A stretch of DNA of 57,232 bases from Chitinophagaceae bacterium UBA2375 (GCA_002343985.1 DDTB01000005.1:1-57232), one strand, 5' to 3'; shown: positions 1-10,607, counted from the stretch's first letter. The notes: generated by a model not told the origin, from the letters alone. Numbers and translations are program-made.

Positions 1-140
1 GAAAATTGGCTTAATTTCATGCCGTATTTCATAATACGCCCGTTCCATACCCCTGTAAAATGACCCCGTTGACGACCCCGCACGAATAAGTTGCCGGTTC
101 TCCAATGCATACCTGATGATCAATCGGGCGTTTACGCCTG

Positions 141-181
141 ACTGTTAGTCGGGTGCCTGTATATTGCCTAAAACTAACAGT
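141..181. promoter_or_regulatory. Inverted repeat upstream of the giant adhesin gene
   Basis: ACTGTTAG at 141-148 is repeated as its exact reverse complement CTAACAGT at 174-181, 25 bases apart and about 50 bases before the start codon at 232. A smaller GGCG/CGCC hairpin lies just before it (127-138). No T-run follows, so it does not look like a terminator. It could be an operator or a leader hairpin; the function is inferred only from position. The rest of 1-231 shows no gene. Confidence 0.35.
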
Positions 182-231
182 TGAGAATAAACGAAGGGAA
201 CAGTATTTTTAGCTACAACGCTTTATCAATT

Positions 232-3200
232 ATGAAAAAACTTTACAAGGTTTCACAACAGTCAGGTTTCTCGTTGCAAGGTTTGTACTCCTGGAAAACA
301 TGGCTTATGTCGCTCCTCATCATCATGGCGGCGATGCCATCAAATGCGCAGGTAACCATTGGAGCCACTCCATACGCAAACCTGACTGCGGCCTTTAACG
401 CCATCAATGCGGGTACGCATACCGGCGCCATCGTGGTGAACATAAACGCCAACACTACGGAAACCGTAACCGCTACGTTGAACAGCAGTGGTACCGGTGC
501 GGCCAACTATACTTCCGTGTTGGTGCAGCCAACAGCGAATGTAATTGTAACAGGTAATATCGTTGGCGCCCTCGTTCGTTTGAACGGCGCAGACAATGTA
601 ACCATTGATGGGTTGCTCTCGGGAACCAGGCAATTAACCTTCAATAACACAGCGGCCAGTTCTTCATCCGCAGTGATTTGGGTATCCAGCGCTTCCTCTA
701 CCAATGGCGCGACCGGCAATACCATCCGCAATTGTAATATCAACGGCGCCAGTTTAACCACTACGCTCGCGGGTATCGGGTCTTCCGGTACTACATTGGG
801 CGCGGTTGCCGAAGCGGCGAATAACAATAACACATACGAAAACAACGTCATCACCACTGCCCAGTATGGCATTGCCATTGTAGGCCCTACCGGTAATGAA
901 ACCGGGTTGGTGATCAGGGGCAATACCATTGGTTCTACTGTTCCCGCAAATAAGATCTGGTTCAGGGGTATCTTCGTGGCCCAGGAGCAAAATATGCTCA
1001 TTACGCAGAACAGGATTCTGGGCGTGAACTTTACATCAGGTAGTGGCGCCAACCAGGGTTCAGGTATTTATGTGGGTGGTACCATATCAGGTGGCCTCAT
1101 TGAAAGGAATGAAATCAGCGATATCCGCGTATTGAGTGTTTGGGGTTGTAATGGTATCCAGTTGAACTCCTCATCTGCAAATACGGGATTAACCGTAGCC
1201 AATAACTTCATTTATGATATTGTGGCTGGTGGTTTTGGATCATTTAACTCAGTGGATGATAACGGTACCGGTATCGCGATCAATACCGGTGGGGGATACA
1301 GTGTTGTGTATAACAGCATCAACTTAAATACCAACCAGACTTCAGGTATCACTGCCGCAATATTCATTTCCAATTCTACAACCATTTCAAACATTGAACT
1401 GGTCAATAATATTTTCGCGAACAGCCAAACAAACAACACGCGTTATTCTATAATCAATTACGCGCCTGTTTCTGCTTTCTCAACCATTAACTATAATGAT
1501 TATTATACAACCGGTTCCAGCATAGGTAACCAGGCGGGTACCGTTATTGGTACGCTTGCCGCCTGGCAGACCAATACCGGCCAGGATGGTAACTCTGTAG
1601 CGTTGAACCCGTCTTTCTTCTCAGGAACAGACCTTCACCTGTTTTTCAACTCACCCCTGGATGGTTTGGGTACGCCGTTGGGCGGGGTCACTAACGACTT
1701 TGACAATGACGTGCGCGATGGCTCGACGCCGGATATTGGTGCGGATGAATTCACGCCACCAAACTGTACAACAAACAATGGTGGTACTGCGAGTATTTCC
1801 ATTACGGATGTTTGCGCTTCCGGTACAGCCACCCTTTCTGCAACCGGTTATTCATTTGGTTTTGGCATCGCATACCAGTGGGAGTTTTTCAACGGTTCTT
1901 GGCAGCCATTGCCGGGCCAGACAAACCCTGCTTCTGCATCAACTGGACTGATCAGTGCCACTACCCAGTTCCGCCTTCGTGTAACCTGTAACGCGGGTGC
2001 ACCAGGATATTCAACTGTTGTAACCTTAACGGTTAATGACCCAACGGTAACCAGCACCACTCCCGGATCTCGTTGTGGTGTGGGTACTGTGAACCTGTCT
2101 GCTACGGGTTCAAACATTAAATGGTATGATGTACCAACCGGTGGCACAGCCATTGGCACAGGCCCTGCATTTACAACACCAACCATCAGCAGCACCACCA
2201 CTTTCTATGTAAGCGCATCTACGGCCGGAACAAACGTAAATGGGGGCAAAACCGGTACTACCGGACCCAATGGCGGCTATACTGGTGTTGCCGGCCTGGC
2301 TTTTGATGCGACTGCACCGTTTACCATCTTGTCTGTAAAAATGTACCCCCAGGGTAATACCCAGGTAACCATCCAGGCACAGGATAATACCGGTACACCG
2401 TTGCCGGGTTGTACACTGAACTACACATTTACCGGCGCAACAACAACTGGTGAAATTGTGCCATTGAACTTCCCCATCCCGATTGGAACTGGGCATAGGT
2501 TGATGGTGACGGCTAATACCAACTCCGTGCAAATCTGGCGTGATTTCTCCGGAAATACCTACCCATATACTTTGGGCGCTTTCGGTGCCATCACAGGAGG
2601 CCGTTTAGGTGCAAGTGCATCTACAACATATTATTTCTTTTATGACTGGTTGATCTCCAATGCCTGCGAAGGCAACAGGGTGCCAGTAACCGCTACCGTT
2701 ACGGCTCCACCAAATATCAACCCTTCCGCTTCACCCACAACTATTTGCAGTGGAGCATCAACCAACCTGAACGTTACCAGCGCCAATGCGGGATATACGT
2801 ATGTATGGACACCCGGTAGTTTATCGGGCGCTGCCCAAACGGTAACACCGGCTTCAACCACTACTTATGTGGTAACGGCTACAGACGCGTCTGCAGGGCC
2901 TTTCAACGGTTGTGTGGATGTGGATTCTGTAACCATCAACGTGAACTTCACACCAACCACATTAACCGTGAACCCGGCTGTATCAAATATTTGTACCGGT
3001 GTGCCATTGCAATTGACCACCAGCGGCGGTGTGATTCCTGGAGTCACGGCGTTTACGGAAACATTTGAAACATTCCCGCTGACTCAGTTTAGTACCCAGG
3101 TGTTGGCAGGCAGCATGACGGTAAGCCAAAACACAACTTACTATTCCCAGGGAACCAGTTCTGTCCACCTAGTGCCCGGTAATAGCACCAATGCCGGGAT

Positions 3201-6200
3201 TCAGTCTTCAGTCATTAACCTGACGAACTTTACCAGTCCAACACTGACCTTCAGCCATATCTGTGGAATGGAAAGCTCTACATCTGCTTTCGATTTCGGA
3301 TATATTGAATACTCTACCAATGGAGGAACCACTTATACGCCATTCCCTACCAGCAGTTATACAGGTTCAGGAACCCTGTTTAATGGTGTGGTTTCTTTCT
3401 CTACCAGGAGTTATACTGACTGGATTACTACATTGAATGCGGCTGCAGCTACTCCGGGAGCCGGTCCGGCAACCGCATTGTGGAAAACAGAAAGCATCAA
3501 CCTGACCCCTTGGCAGGGTAATGCCAATTTCCGCATCCGCTTTAGGTTTACAACTGATGTAAGCCTCTTATACTATGGATGGTTGATTGACAATGTGCGC
3601 ATCACAGGTACAGGCCCTGCGCCGGTGACCTGGACAGGTGTACCTAATACGGAATTATTCATTTCGGTTGGCCCGAACGTGGCTTATACAGGCCAGCAAA
3701 CGCCAACAGTATGGACAATACCAACCGTTAACCATATCTATACGGCAACAGCTGCCGGTGGAGGCGGCTGTAATACTACAGCTACTTCTGACCTGACGGT
3801 TTCATCGGCCACTGTTGGGGTAAGCATTACGGCCAGTCCGAGCAGCACCATTTGCGCTGGTACTTCCGTAACCTTCACAGCAACAGGAACCAATGGAGGT
3901 ACCAATCCATTCTACCAATGGTTTGTAAATGGATCCGGGCCCGTTGCTTCAGGTATTGGGTTGGATACTTATACTACTTCCACATTGGCCAACGGCGATG
4001 TGGTTACCTGTACATTATTGTCTAACCTTCCCGGTGGGCCTGGTTGCGTGCTGAATAACCCGGCTACCAGTAATGCCATCAACATGACGGTGAACCCGAA
4101 CCCAACGGTGAACATCACGGGTGCAAATACTGTTTGTAATGGTGCGCCACCAACAGTATTAACAGCTAATGCCTCTGTTACTCCGGGTTCTATTGCTTCT
4201 TACGAGTGGTTCATTGGTGGGGTTTCACAAGGCGCGCCAAGTGGCGTTAGCACCTTCAATGCTACAACAGCCGGTTCTTATACCGTAGAAGTATTGTCAG
4301 CCGCAGGTTGCCCGCAAACATCAGTAGCATTTGATGTTACCTTACCAACCTATAATATCATTGCCACTGCAGGCGCTAACGGTTCGATCAGTCCATCAGG
4401 AACGGTAACCGTGAACTGCGGTGATAACATAACTTTCACCATAACGCCTAACCCATTCTATTCTATCCAGGACGTGATTGTGGATGGTTCTTCGGTAGGT
4501 CCGGTTGGTACTTATACATTTACCAATGTTACCGGTCCACATACGATCAATGCGACATTCTTCATTTCAGGTTGTCCTACTCCTCCAACGGCTAACGCCG
4601 GAGCAAATGCTGAATTCTGTGCCAATGCCAGCTACACCTTAAATGGTGTGGTGGGAGGAAGTGCTACGGCCGGAACATGGAGTGGTGGCGGAGGTACATT
4701 CGCACCCAATAATACCACGCTCAATGCTACATATACACCCAGCGCGGCTGAAATTTCCGCAGGGTTTGTTACATTGACACTCACTTCCAACAACCCGGCT
4801 GGTGCGCCCTGCGTTGCGTCAACCTCAACCGTTACGCTTACCATCAAGGAAATCCCATCAGTGAACATCACGGGTACTTTGGGCTTCTGTCCATCATCTT
4901 CTACTATACTGACTGCTAATGCCAGCATCAACCCTGCCGGGCCTTTAACGTATGCCTGGACGCGTGGTGTGACCCCATTGGGTACATCATCTACACAATC
5001 CGCTACCATCGCCGGTGCATATACGGTTGCCGTAACAGGCAATGGTTGTACCAATACGGCTACGGTAAATGTGATCCAATACGTAGCGCCAACCATCAGC
5101 ATCAGTGGCAGCAACGTCATTTGCACAAACTCAAATACAGACCTGAATGCCGATGTAGTTGTGGGTAGCGCGCCGATTACGGCTACCAACTACCAATGGA
5201 GGAGGAATGGTGTGGATATACCGGGTGCAACTACCGGCCTCTTGAGTACCAGTATCCCAGGCAACTACACAGTTGTTGTTACGGATGATAATGGTTGTAT
5301 CAGTGCGGAATCTGCCATACATGTGTTGGGACCGGATACTAGCCCGCTCAATGGTATTTACACCATCAGCACCGCGCCGGCATCCTGTACCAACTATACC
5401 TCATTTGCTTCAGCCATCAATGACCTGAACACCAGGGCCATTTCAGGTGATGTTCGTTTCCTGGTTGATCCCGGATTTACGGAAACTGCGCCAACTGGTG
5501 GCCTCGCATTGGGTTCTGTTGCATTAAACGCATCAGTATCAGGTCGTACGATTTCATTTGAAAAATCTGGTGTAGGTGCCAATCCTTTGATCAGCGCGTA
5601 TACAGGAGGAACTGGTTCTCCATCTACGGCAACACCGGATGGTATTTGGAGCATCCGTGGTACAGATAATGTGACGATCAGCGAAATTGATTTGTTTGAT
5701 GGCAATACTACCAACAACGCCACAATGGAATATGGTTATGGCTTGTTTAAATTGTCTGCTACCGATGGTGTTCAAAATACTACCATCACCGGCTGTACCA
5801 TCACATTAAACCGGGTGAATAACACAGCGGCCATTGCACCAATGGTGGAAGGCTCCGTAGGTATCCTGGTGATCAATGCAACAGCAACAGCTGCCATCAC
5901 AGCTTTAACGCCTACGGCAGCTTCCGGAACAAACTCAAATAATAAATTTTACAGCAATACCATTCAGAATTGCAATCATGGTATATCATTGTCTGGTTAT
6001 GCCGCGGCATCCCCATTCACTTTGGGAGATACCAATAACGATGTCGGCGGTACTTCCGCGCTCACAGGTAACAGTATCCTGAATTATGGCGGCGGTGGTG
6101 CAACACAGTCTGCCGGTATCAGGGCACAAAACCAGTGGGGATTGAATGTTTCGTTCAATACCATCAATAACAATGATGGCGCAGGCGTTAACCATAATGG

Positions 6201-9200
6201 TCCGTTAAGGGGTATTTATGCCCAGTCTGGCACCAGCGCTTCGGTGAATATCAACAACAATACCATCACCCTCACCAGTGGTACCACCGGTGGCAGCGCT
6301 TGTACACCTATTGAAAATGCCATTGGTTCAACGGCGGCCGCTAATACGGTAAACATCAATGATAATACGATAACGGCTTCATTGCCTTCTGCTACAACAG
6401 CCAACTTTGTGGCCATTAGTCAAACCGCTACTGCAGCCAATGTGAACGTGAATGGCAATATCATTCAAAACTGCAGCCTGCCCGGTTCAGGTTCATGGAC
6501 GGGTATCCTGAATAGCTCAGCTACCGGCACCATCAGCCTGGTGGGTAATGATATCATTAACAATACCATTGCATCAACAGGGTTATTTATCGGTATTACC
6601 AATACAACAGGTGGTACAATTAGTAGTTTGTCGATCAACAACAACGTGATCAGCAACAACACTAAGAACATCAACGCCGGCACACATAATATCATCAACA
6701 CATCGGGTGTGGCGGGCGCAAATATGACGGTTAATGGAAACATTATCACCGATAATACCTTTAACACAACCATTGCTGCAGGTAATATCATTCTGAATGC
6801 CATTAATGGAGGTACCTCAACGTACACATATGATGGCAATATTGTCAGCAATATCAGTATTGCTGGCCTTGCGGGAAATGCTACGACCACTTTCAGGGGT
6901 ATTGCCAATGTTTCCGGCGCTACCAATGAAACCATCAGCAATAACCAGGTGAGCAGGATGTTTGTGACCGGTACCACAACGGGTATTGCCACTATCATCG
7001 GTATTATCAGCAATGCAGGTGCTGCGTCTGTTAAAAATATCTTTAACAACCGGGTCGATACCCTGTATTCCGGTTCCGCAGTTAACAGTAATATCACCGG
7101 TATTCAGAGTACCACAGGTGCAACCATTGGTATCTACAGGAATAAAATCGGCCACCTGGTTGGCGGAGGATCCAATACCGCGAATATTGTAAGGGGTATC
7201 CACCTCAGTTCAACAGCGGCTGGAGGTACTGCCAATATCCACAACAATATGGTGAATATTGATATGGCCCAGGCGTTTGCGCCTTCGGCCAATAACGTCC
7301 TCACCGGCGCCAACGCAGTCAGGGGTATCAGCAATGAATCGGGAACATCAGGTACCATCAATATCTACTATAACACCGTTCGGATTAATGGTGGTGGCTC
7401 AGGTACGGCTTTTGGTAGCTCTGCCATGAGCAATACGTCAACCTCTAACAATGTTAGTTTCATCAATAATATTTTTGTAAACCTTGCCAATCCCGGTGGT
7501 GGAGCGGGTTCTGTTTCTGCAGCCCTCCGCAGGGGCAGCGCTGCATTGGCTACCTATATAAGCACATCGAATAACAATAACTTGTACGCTGGCACACCAG
7601 GTGCTACCAGGGTATTGTATTATGATGGTGCAACCGGTTACCAAACGCTTGCCGCTATGGCCGGCATTGCCGGGTTTAACCCAAGGGAAAACGCTTCCGT
7701 ATCGGTAAACCCTGTATTTGTATCAAACACGGATTTACACCTGAACCCGGCCGCAAATTGTGACCTGGATGGTGCCGGTAAACCCATTGCAGGAATTGAA
7801 TATCAGAATGACATTGATGGGGATATCCGCGATACCAACGCTCCTGATATCGGTGCCGATGAACACACAGGTACAGGTGGCTCAGGTGTTTGGAAAGGAT
7901 ATAATACAGATTGGAATGATCCGATCAACTGGTGCGGTGTGGTTCCAACCGCGAGCACCAATGTGGTGATCCCTTCAGGAAAAACAAATTATCCTTTAAT
8001 CACCCTCAACAATGCTCTGTGTAATAATATCACGATTTCAGGCGGTGCTTCTGTACTCTTAACAGGAGTAGGTAAACTGGCTATTCATGGTTCTATCACC
8101 AATTCTGGCACATTTGATGCCACCGATGGTACCATCGAAATGGCGGGAGCTGCAGCACAAACCATCCCGGCTACCACATTCCTGGGTGATAATGTGAAGA
8201 ACTTGATAATCAGCAATAGTTCAGTAACCCTGGGTGGCGACCTCAACCTGCTGAATAAACTGTCATTCATCGGAAACAACCGCACATTTGCCACAGCCGG
8301 CTTCCTGACCCTGAAGTCAACTGCCAGCCGTACGGCCAGTGTTACGGATATCACCAATAATAGCACCAATACAGGTAACAGCATCACAGGTGATGTAACT
8401 GTTGAACGCTTCGCGTCGGCACGCCGTGCCTGGAGGCTGCTGTCGGTACCAAACCAAAATAACCTGCAGACCATTAAGGAATCATGGCAGGAAAACCAGG
8501 TTGCGAATAGTACGACCCCAGCTGGCTTCGGTATCCAGATCCCGAGCAACCGTGCATCATGGGCTGGAGACGGGTTTGATATCTATACGCCAAACGGAGG
8601 CCCATCTGTGAAGACGTATAACCCTGCCACAAACGATTGGGTGGGCATCATTTCAACTGTTCCGGTAGTGGCCCCAACACCAAACAACGGAAGGCACGTA
8701 ACTGGTACAGCGTATATGACGCTGGTTCGCGGAGACCGCACCGTCAATACATTCCCGTCTGCCGCTACAACTACTGTATTAAGGGCGAAGGGTGCGCTGG
8801 TTACCGGAAACTTTGGCCCCGTTGCCGTTGGAGCAGGCCAGTTTGCAGCTATTGGTAACCCTTATGCCAGTGCAGTAGATTTCACTAAGCTGACCAAATC
8901 AAACCTGCAGGATGTGTACTATCTCTGGGATCCACAATTGGGTACCCTGGGTGGTTATCAAACATTCCTTGGGCCAACCTATACAGCGGTTCCGGGCGGC
9001 GGAAGTTATGCCAGCGGTAATAAGTTGATAGAGTCTGGCTCTGGATTCTTCGTACGTGCGCCAGGTGTTGCCGGTAGCCTCACGTTTACTGAGCCAAGCA
9101 AAGGCGATACCAATAACCTCGTTCAAAGGATCACAGGCCCGCAGCAATACATCCGCACCAACCTGAAACAAGCCGGTGCCAACGGTACCGTATTGTTTGA

Positions 9201-10140
9201 TGGTGTGATGAACCGCTTCGACGAAAACTATAACAACCAGGTGGATGATGAAGACTTCGTGAAACTGGGCAATTTCGGTGAAAGCCTCGGACTGGCCAGG
9301 AACGGACAGTTACTGGTTGCTGAAAGCCGCAAACCTTTACAAGCAACTGATACCATCTTCTATCAGCTCGGACAGGTGAGGGCACAGGCTTATGCGTTTG
9401 AGTTCATCCCTGAAAACATGCAAAATGCCGGCGTGGAGGCATTCCTGGAAGATACATACCTGAACACAAAAACACCGGTTAGCTTGTTTGCGCCAAGCAG
9501 CATACCATTTACAGTTGTGAATGAACCAGGCTCTTACAGCCCGAACCGCTTCCGCATGGTATTTAAGCTGATGGCTCCGGTGCCTGTAAGTTTCACCAAT
9601 GTTCGCGCCGAAAAAGCGAACGAGGATATTCTGGTAAGCTGGAAAGTGGAAAATGAACTGGCCATTGATCATTACTCAGTGGAGAAATCCGCTGATGGCC
9701 GCCTGTTCAGCGAAATTGGCGAACGCATCGCTACAGGTAACCAGGGTTCAACCGTTCAGTACAACTGGCTCGACAGGGATGTGATCAATGGTATGAATTA
9801 CTACCGCATCCGCAGCCTTGGCCTCAATGGCGAAGTGAAATACAGCGAAGTGGTTAAACTTAATGTTCGCGATAACAGCCCAAGCCTGATCTCAGTATAT
9901 CCTAACCCGGTAAGGGAAGATGGCATGGTTCAGGTGAGCATGAACAATGTACAGGCAGGTAATTACGTTATTAGCCTGTACAATGAACTCGGTCAGGTAA
10001 CTTACCGCCGCCAACAGGCACATGCCGGGGGCAACGCGGTGTATACCATTAACCTGGGTAAAGAACTGTCGCATGGCCAATATACATTGGAAGTGAAAGG
10101 CACAGATAACAGTAAAACAACATTTAATCTTATTTATTAA
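232..10140 (+). CDS. Giant T9SS-secreted adhesin-like protein with two beta-helix modules
   Basis: The protein has about 3302 residues. I chose ATG 232 because it opens a proper signal peptide (MKKLYK, a hydrophobic stretch, then a cut near SNAQ at about residue 40); an in-frame TTG at 181 would add a non-signal extension. Domains in order: a right-handed beta-helix-like module rich in N-N-T and G-N-T-I turns (about 60-500) closing with DIGADE at 501; Ig/PKD-like repeats (about 505-1700); a second beta-helix-like module (about 1705-2540) closing with the same DIGADE motif at 2539; a region with W-N-D and GDVTVERF motifs typical of Bacteroidota surface proteins (2545-3100); an FN3-like domain (about 3115-3215); and a type A T9SS sorting domain beginning VYPNPV near 3223. 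It is probably anchored at or released from the cell surface. Ligand unknown. It lies just upstream of the glycan locus, but co-function is only a guess. Confidence 0.85.
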   Translation: MKKLYKVSQQSGFSLQGLYSWKTWLMSLLIIMAAMPSNAQVTIGATPYANLTAAFNAINAGTHTGAIVVNINANTTETVTATLNSSGTGAANYTSVLVQPTANVIVTGNIVGALVRLNGADNVTIDGLLSGTRQLTFNNTAASSSSAVIWVSSASSTNGATGNTIRNCNINGASLTTTLAGIGSSGTTLGAVAEAANNNNTYENNVITTAQYGIAIVGPTGNETGLVIRGNTIGSTVPANKIWFRGIFVAQEQNMLITQNRILGVNFTSGSGANQGSGIYVGGTISGGLIERNEISDIRVLSVWGCNGIQLNSSSANTGLTVANNFIYDIVAGGFGSFNSVDDNGTGIAINTGGGYSVVYNSINLNTNQTSGITAAIFISNSTTISNIELVNNIFANSQTNNTRYSIINYAPVSAFSTINYNDYYTTGSSIGNQAGTVIGTLAAWQTNTGQDGNSVALNPSFFSGTDLHLFFNSPLDGLGTPLGGVTNDFDNDVRDGSTPDIGADEFTPPNCTTNNGGTASISITDVCASGTATLSATGYSFGFGIAYQWEFFNGSWQPLPGQTNPASASTGLISATTQFRLRVTCNAGAPGYSTVVTLTVNDPTVTSTTPGSRCGVGTVNLSATGSNIKWYDVPTGGTAIGTGPAFTTPTISSTTTFYVSASTAGTNVNGGKTGTTGPNGGYTGVAGLAFDATAPFTILSVKMYPQGNTQVTIQAQDNTGTPLPGCTLNYTFTGATTTGEIVPLNFPIPIGTGHRLMVTANTNSVQIWRDFSGNTYPYTLGAFGAITGGRLGASASTTYYFFYDWLISNACEGNRVPVTATVTAPPNINPSASPTTICSGASTNLNVTSANAGYTYVWTPGSLSGAAQTVTPASTTTYVVTATDASAGPFNGCVDVDSVTINVNFTPTTLTVNPAVSNICTGVPLQLTTSGGVIPGVTAFTETFETFPLTQFSTQVLAGSMTVSQNTTYYSQGTSSVHLVPGNSTNAGIQSSVINLTNFTSPTLTFSHICGMESSTSAFDFGYIEYSTNGGTTYTPFPTSSYTGSGTLFNGVVSFSTRSYTDWITTLNAAAATPGAGPATALWKTESINLTPWQGNANFRIRFRFTTDVSLLYYGWLIDNVRITGTGPAPVTWTGVPNTELFISVGPNVAYTGQQTPTVWTIPTVNHIYTATAAGGGGCNTTATSDLTVSSATVGVSITASPSSTICAGTSVTFTATGTNGGTNPFYQWFVNGSGPVASGIGLDTYTTSTLANGDVVTCTLLSNLPGGPGCVLNNPATSNAINMTVNPNPTVNITGANTVCNGAPPTVLTANASVTPGSIASYEWFIGGVSQGAPSGVSTFNATTAGSYTVEVLSAAGCPQTSVAFDVTLPTYNIIATAGANGSISPSGTVTVNCGDNITFTITPNPFYSIQDVIVDGSSVGPVGTYTFTNVTGPHTINATFFISGCPTPPTANAGANAEFCANASYTLNGVVGGSATAGTWSGGGGTFAPNNTTLNATYTPSAAEISAGFVTLTLTSNNPAGAPCVASTSTVTLTIKEIPSVNITGTLGFCPSSSTILTANASINPAGPLTYAWTRGVTPLGTSSTQSATIAGAYTVAVTGNGCTNTATVNVIQYVAPTISISGSNVICTNSNTDLNADVVVGSAPITATNYQWRRNGVDIPGATTGLLSTSIPGNYTVVVTDDNGCISAESAIHVLGPDTSPLNGIYTISTAPASCTNYTSFASAINDLNTRAISGDVRFLVDPGFTETAPTGGLALGSVALNASVSGRTISFEKSGVGANPLISAYTGGTGSPSTATPDGIWSIRGTDNVTISEIDLFDGNTTNNATMEYGYGLFKLSATDGVQNTTITGCTITLNRVNNTAAIAPMVEGSVGILVINATATAAITALTPTAASGTNSNNKFYSNTIQNCNHGISLSGYAAASPFTLGDTNNDVGGTSALTGNSILNYGGGGATQSAGIRAQNQWGLNVSFNTINNNDGAGVNHNGPLRGIYAQSGTSASVNINNNTITLTSGTTGGSACTPIENAIGSTAAANTVNINDNTITASLPSATTANFVAISQTATAANVNVNGNIIQNCSLPGSGSWTGILNSSATGTISLVGNDIINNTIASTGLFIGITNTTGGTISSLSINNNVISNNTKNINAGTHNIINTSGVAGANMTVNGNIITDNTFNTTIAAGNIILNAINGGTSTYTYDGNIVSNISIAGLAGNATTTFRGIANVSGATNETISNNQVSRMFVTGTTTGIATIIGIISNAGAASVKNIFNNRVDTLYSGSAVNSNITGIQSTTGATIGIYRNKIGHLVGGGSNTANIVRGIHLSSTAAGGTANIHNNMVNIDMAQAFAPSANNVLTGANAVRGISNESGTSGTINIYYNTVRINGGGSGTAFGSSAMSNTSTSNNVSFINNIFVNLANPGGGAGSVSAALRRGSAALATYISTSNNNNLYAGTPGATRVLYYDGATGYQTLAAMAGIAGFNPRENASVSVNPVFVSNTDLHLNPAANCDLDGAGKPIAGIEYQNDIDGDIRDTNAPDIGADEHTGTGGSGVWKGYNTDWNDPINWCGVVPTASTNVVIPSGKTNYPLITLNNALCNNITISGGASVLLTGVGKLAIHGSITNSGTFDATDGTIEMAGAAAQTIPATTFLGDNVKNLIISNSSVTLGGDLNLLNKLSFIGNNRTFATAGFLTLKSTASRTASVTDITNNSTNTGNSITGDVTVERFASARRAWRLLSVPNQNNLQTIKESWQENQVANSTTPAGFGIQIPSNRASWAGDGFDIYTPNGGPSVKTYNPATNDWVGIISTVPVVAPTPNNGRHVTGTAYMTLVRGDRTVNTFPSAATTTVLRAKGALVTGNFGPVAVGAGQFAAIGNPYASAVDFTKLTKSNLQDVYYLWDPQLGTLGGYQTFLGPTYTAVPGGGSYASGNKLIESGSGFFVRAPGVAGSLTFTEPSKGDTNNLVQRITGPQQYIRTNLKQAGANGTVLFDGVMNRFDENYNNQVDDEDFVKLGNFGESLGLARNGQLLVAESRKPLQATDTIFYQLGQVRAQAYAFEFIPENMQNAGVEAFLEDTYLNTKTPVSLFAPSSIPFTVVNEPGSYSPNRFRMVFKLMAPVPVSFTNVRAEKANEDILVSWKVENELAIDHYSVEKSADGRLFSEIGERIATGNQGSTVQYNWLDRDVINGMNYYRIRSLGLNGEVKYSEVVKLNVRDNSPSLISVYPNPVREDGMVQVSMNNVQAGNYVISLYNELGQVTYRRQQAHAGGNAVYTINLGKELSHGQYTLEVKGTDNSKTTFNLIY

Positions 10141-10185
10141 CGAAATGATGCAATAATTTTTAAGGAAAAATGAGAATTAAAGCAT

Positions 10186-10193
10186 TAATTTTG
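10186..10193 (+). promoter_or_regulatory. Bacteroidota -7 promoter box for the PID-CTERM gene
   Basis: TAATTTTG matches TAnnTTTG in full and lies 20 bases before the ATG at 10213, so transcription would start near 10199. A -33 TTTG element is not clear, only a T-rich run near 10157-10161. Confidence 0.5.
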
Positions 10194-10212
10194 TACAAAA
10201 TCAGCACTACCG

Positions 10213-10434
10213 ATGTATAAAGCCAGGAATTATGTTCTGTTAGCAGGACTGTTGATGCTGGGACTTTTGTTCAACCCTTTGAAAACAACCGCTCAATTAC
10301 CTGACCCCGGTTGTGATCCTTTGGATCCCGCTTGCCCTATTGATGGGGGCCTTAGCCTGCTCATCGCAGCGGGTATTGGCATCGGCGCAAAGAGGGCATA
10401 CGATCAAAAGAAAAAGAATACCACCAGAATCTAA
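10213..10434 (+). CDS. Short PID-CTERM-like sorting-signal protein, probable exosortase substrate
   Basis: This is a 73-residue protein. The N-terminus is a signal peptide (MYKARNY, hydrophobic LLAGLLMLGLL, cut probably after TTAQ at about residue 28). Only about 13 residues follow (LPDPGCDPLDPAC), then P-I-D-G-G, a glycine/alanine-rich hydrophobic stretch (LSLLIAAGIGIGA) and a basic end (KRAYDQKKK). Motif, membrane stretch and basic tail in that order is the layout of exosortase-type C-terminal sorting signals, and I recall the PID version as a named Bacteroidota family (PID-CTERM). The gene has its own -7 box and a strong terminator, so it looks like a single-gene unit. The likely partner is the exosortase-family protein at 40198. 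That partnership is inference, and the biological role is unknown. Confidence 0.72.
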   Translation: MYKARNYVLLAGLLMLGLLFNPLKTTAQLPDPGCDPLDPACPIDGGLSLLIAAGIGIGAKRAYDQKKKNTTRI

Positions 10435-10461
10435 TCCGGAATCCTCCGGGCATTGCATACA

Positions 10462-10491
10462 AGAGATGATCTACGGGTCATCTCTTTTTTT
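10462..10491 (+). terminator. Rho-independent terminator after the PID-CTERM gene
   Basis: A perfect 8-bp stem AGAGATGA (10462-10469) / TCATCTCT (10478-10485) with an 8-base loop is followed by a run of seven T (10485-10491). It lies 28 bases after the stop codon and separates the small gene from the glycan operon. Confidence 0.85.
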
Positions 10492-10607
10492 ATGTCGTTT
10501 TGTGTATGCCTTATCTGGTTTTCAACTTGGCTGAATGAACATTTTTAACGAAATTTGAGGCCAGGCAAGGCCCGCATGCAGGCAGCCTCTAGAAACTTTC
10601 AACCCAT

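Noticed and set aside
243..10080. Many minus-strand and out-of-frame open frames inside the giant adhesin gene
   Set aside because: They overlap a single clear 3300-residue gene, lack family motifs and follow from its repetitive, stop-poor composition.
10313..10534. 73-residue open frame overlapping the PID-CTERM gene in another frame
   Set aside because: It runs through the terminator hairpin and has no signal or motif; the overlapping frame has a full sorting-signal layout.
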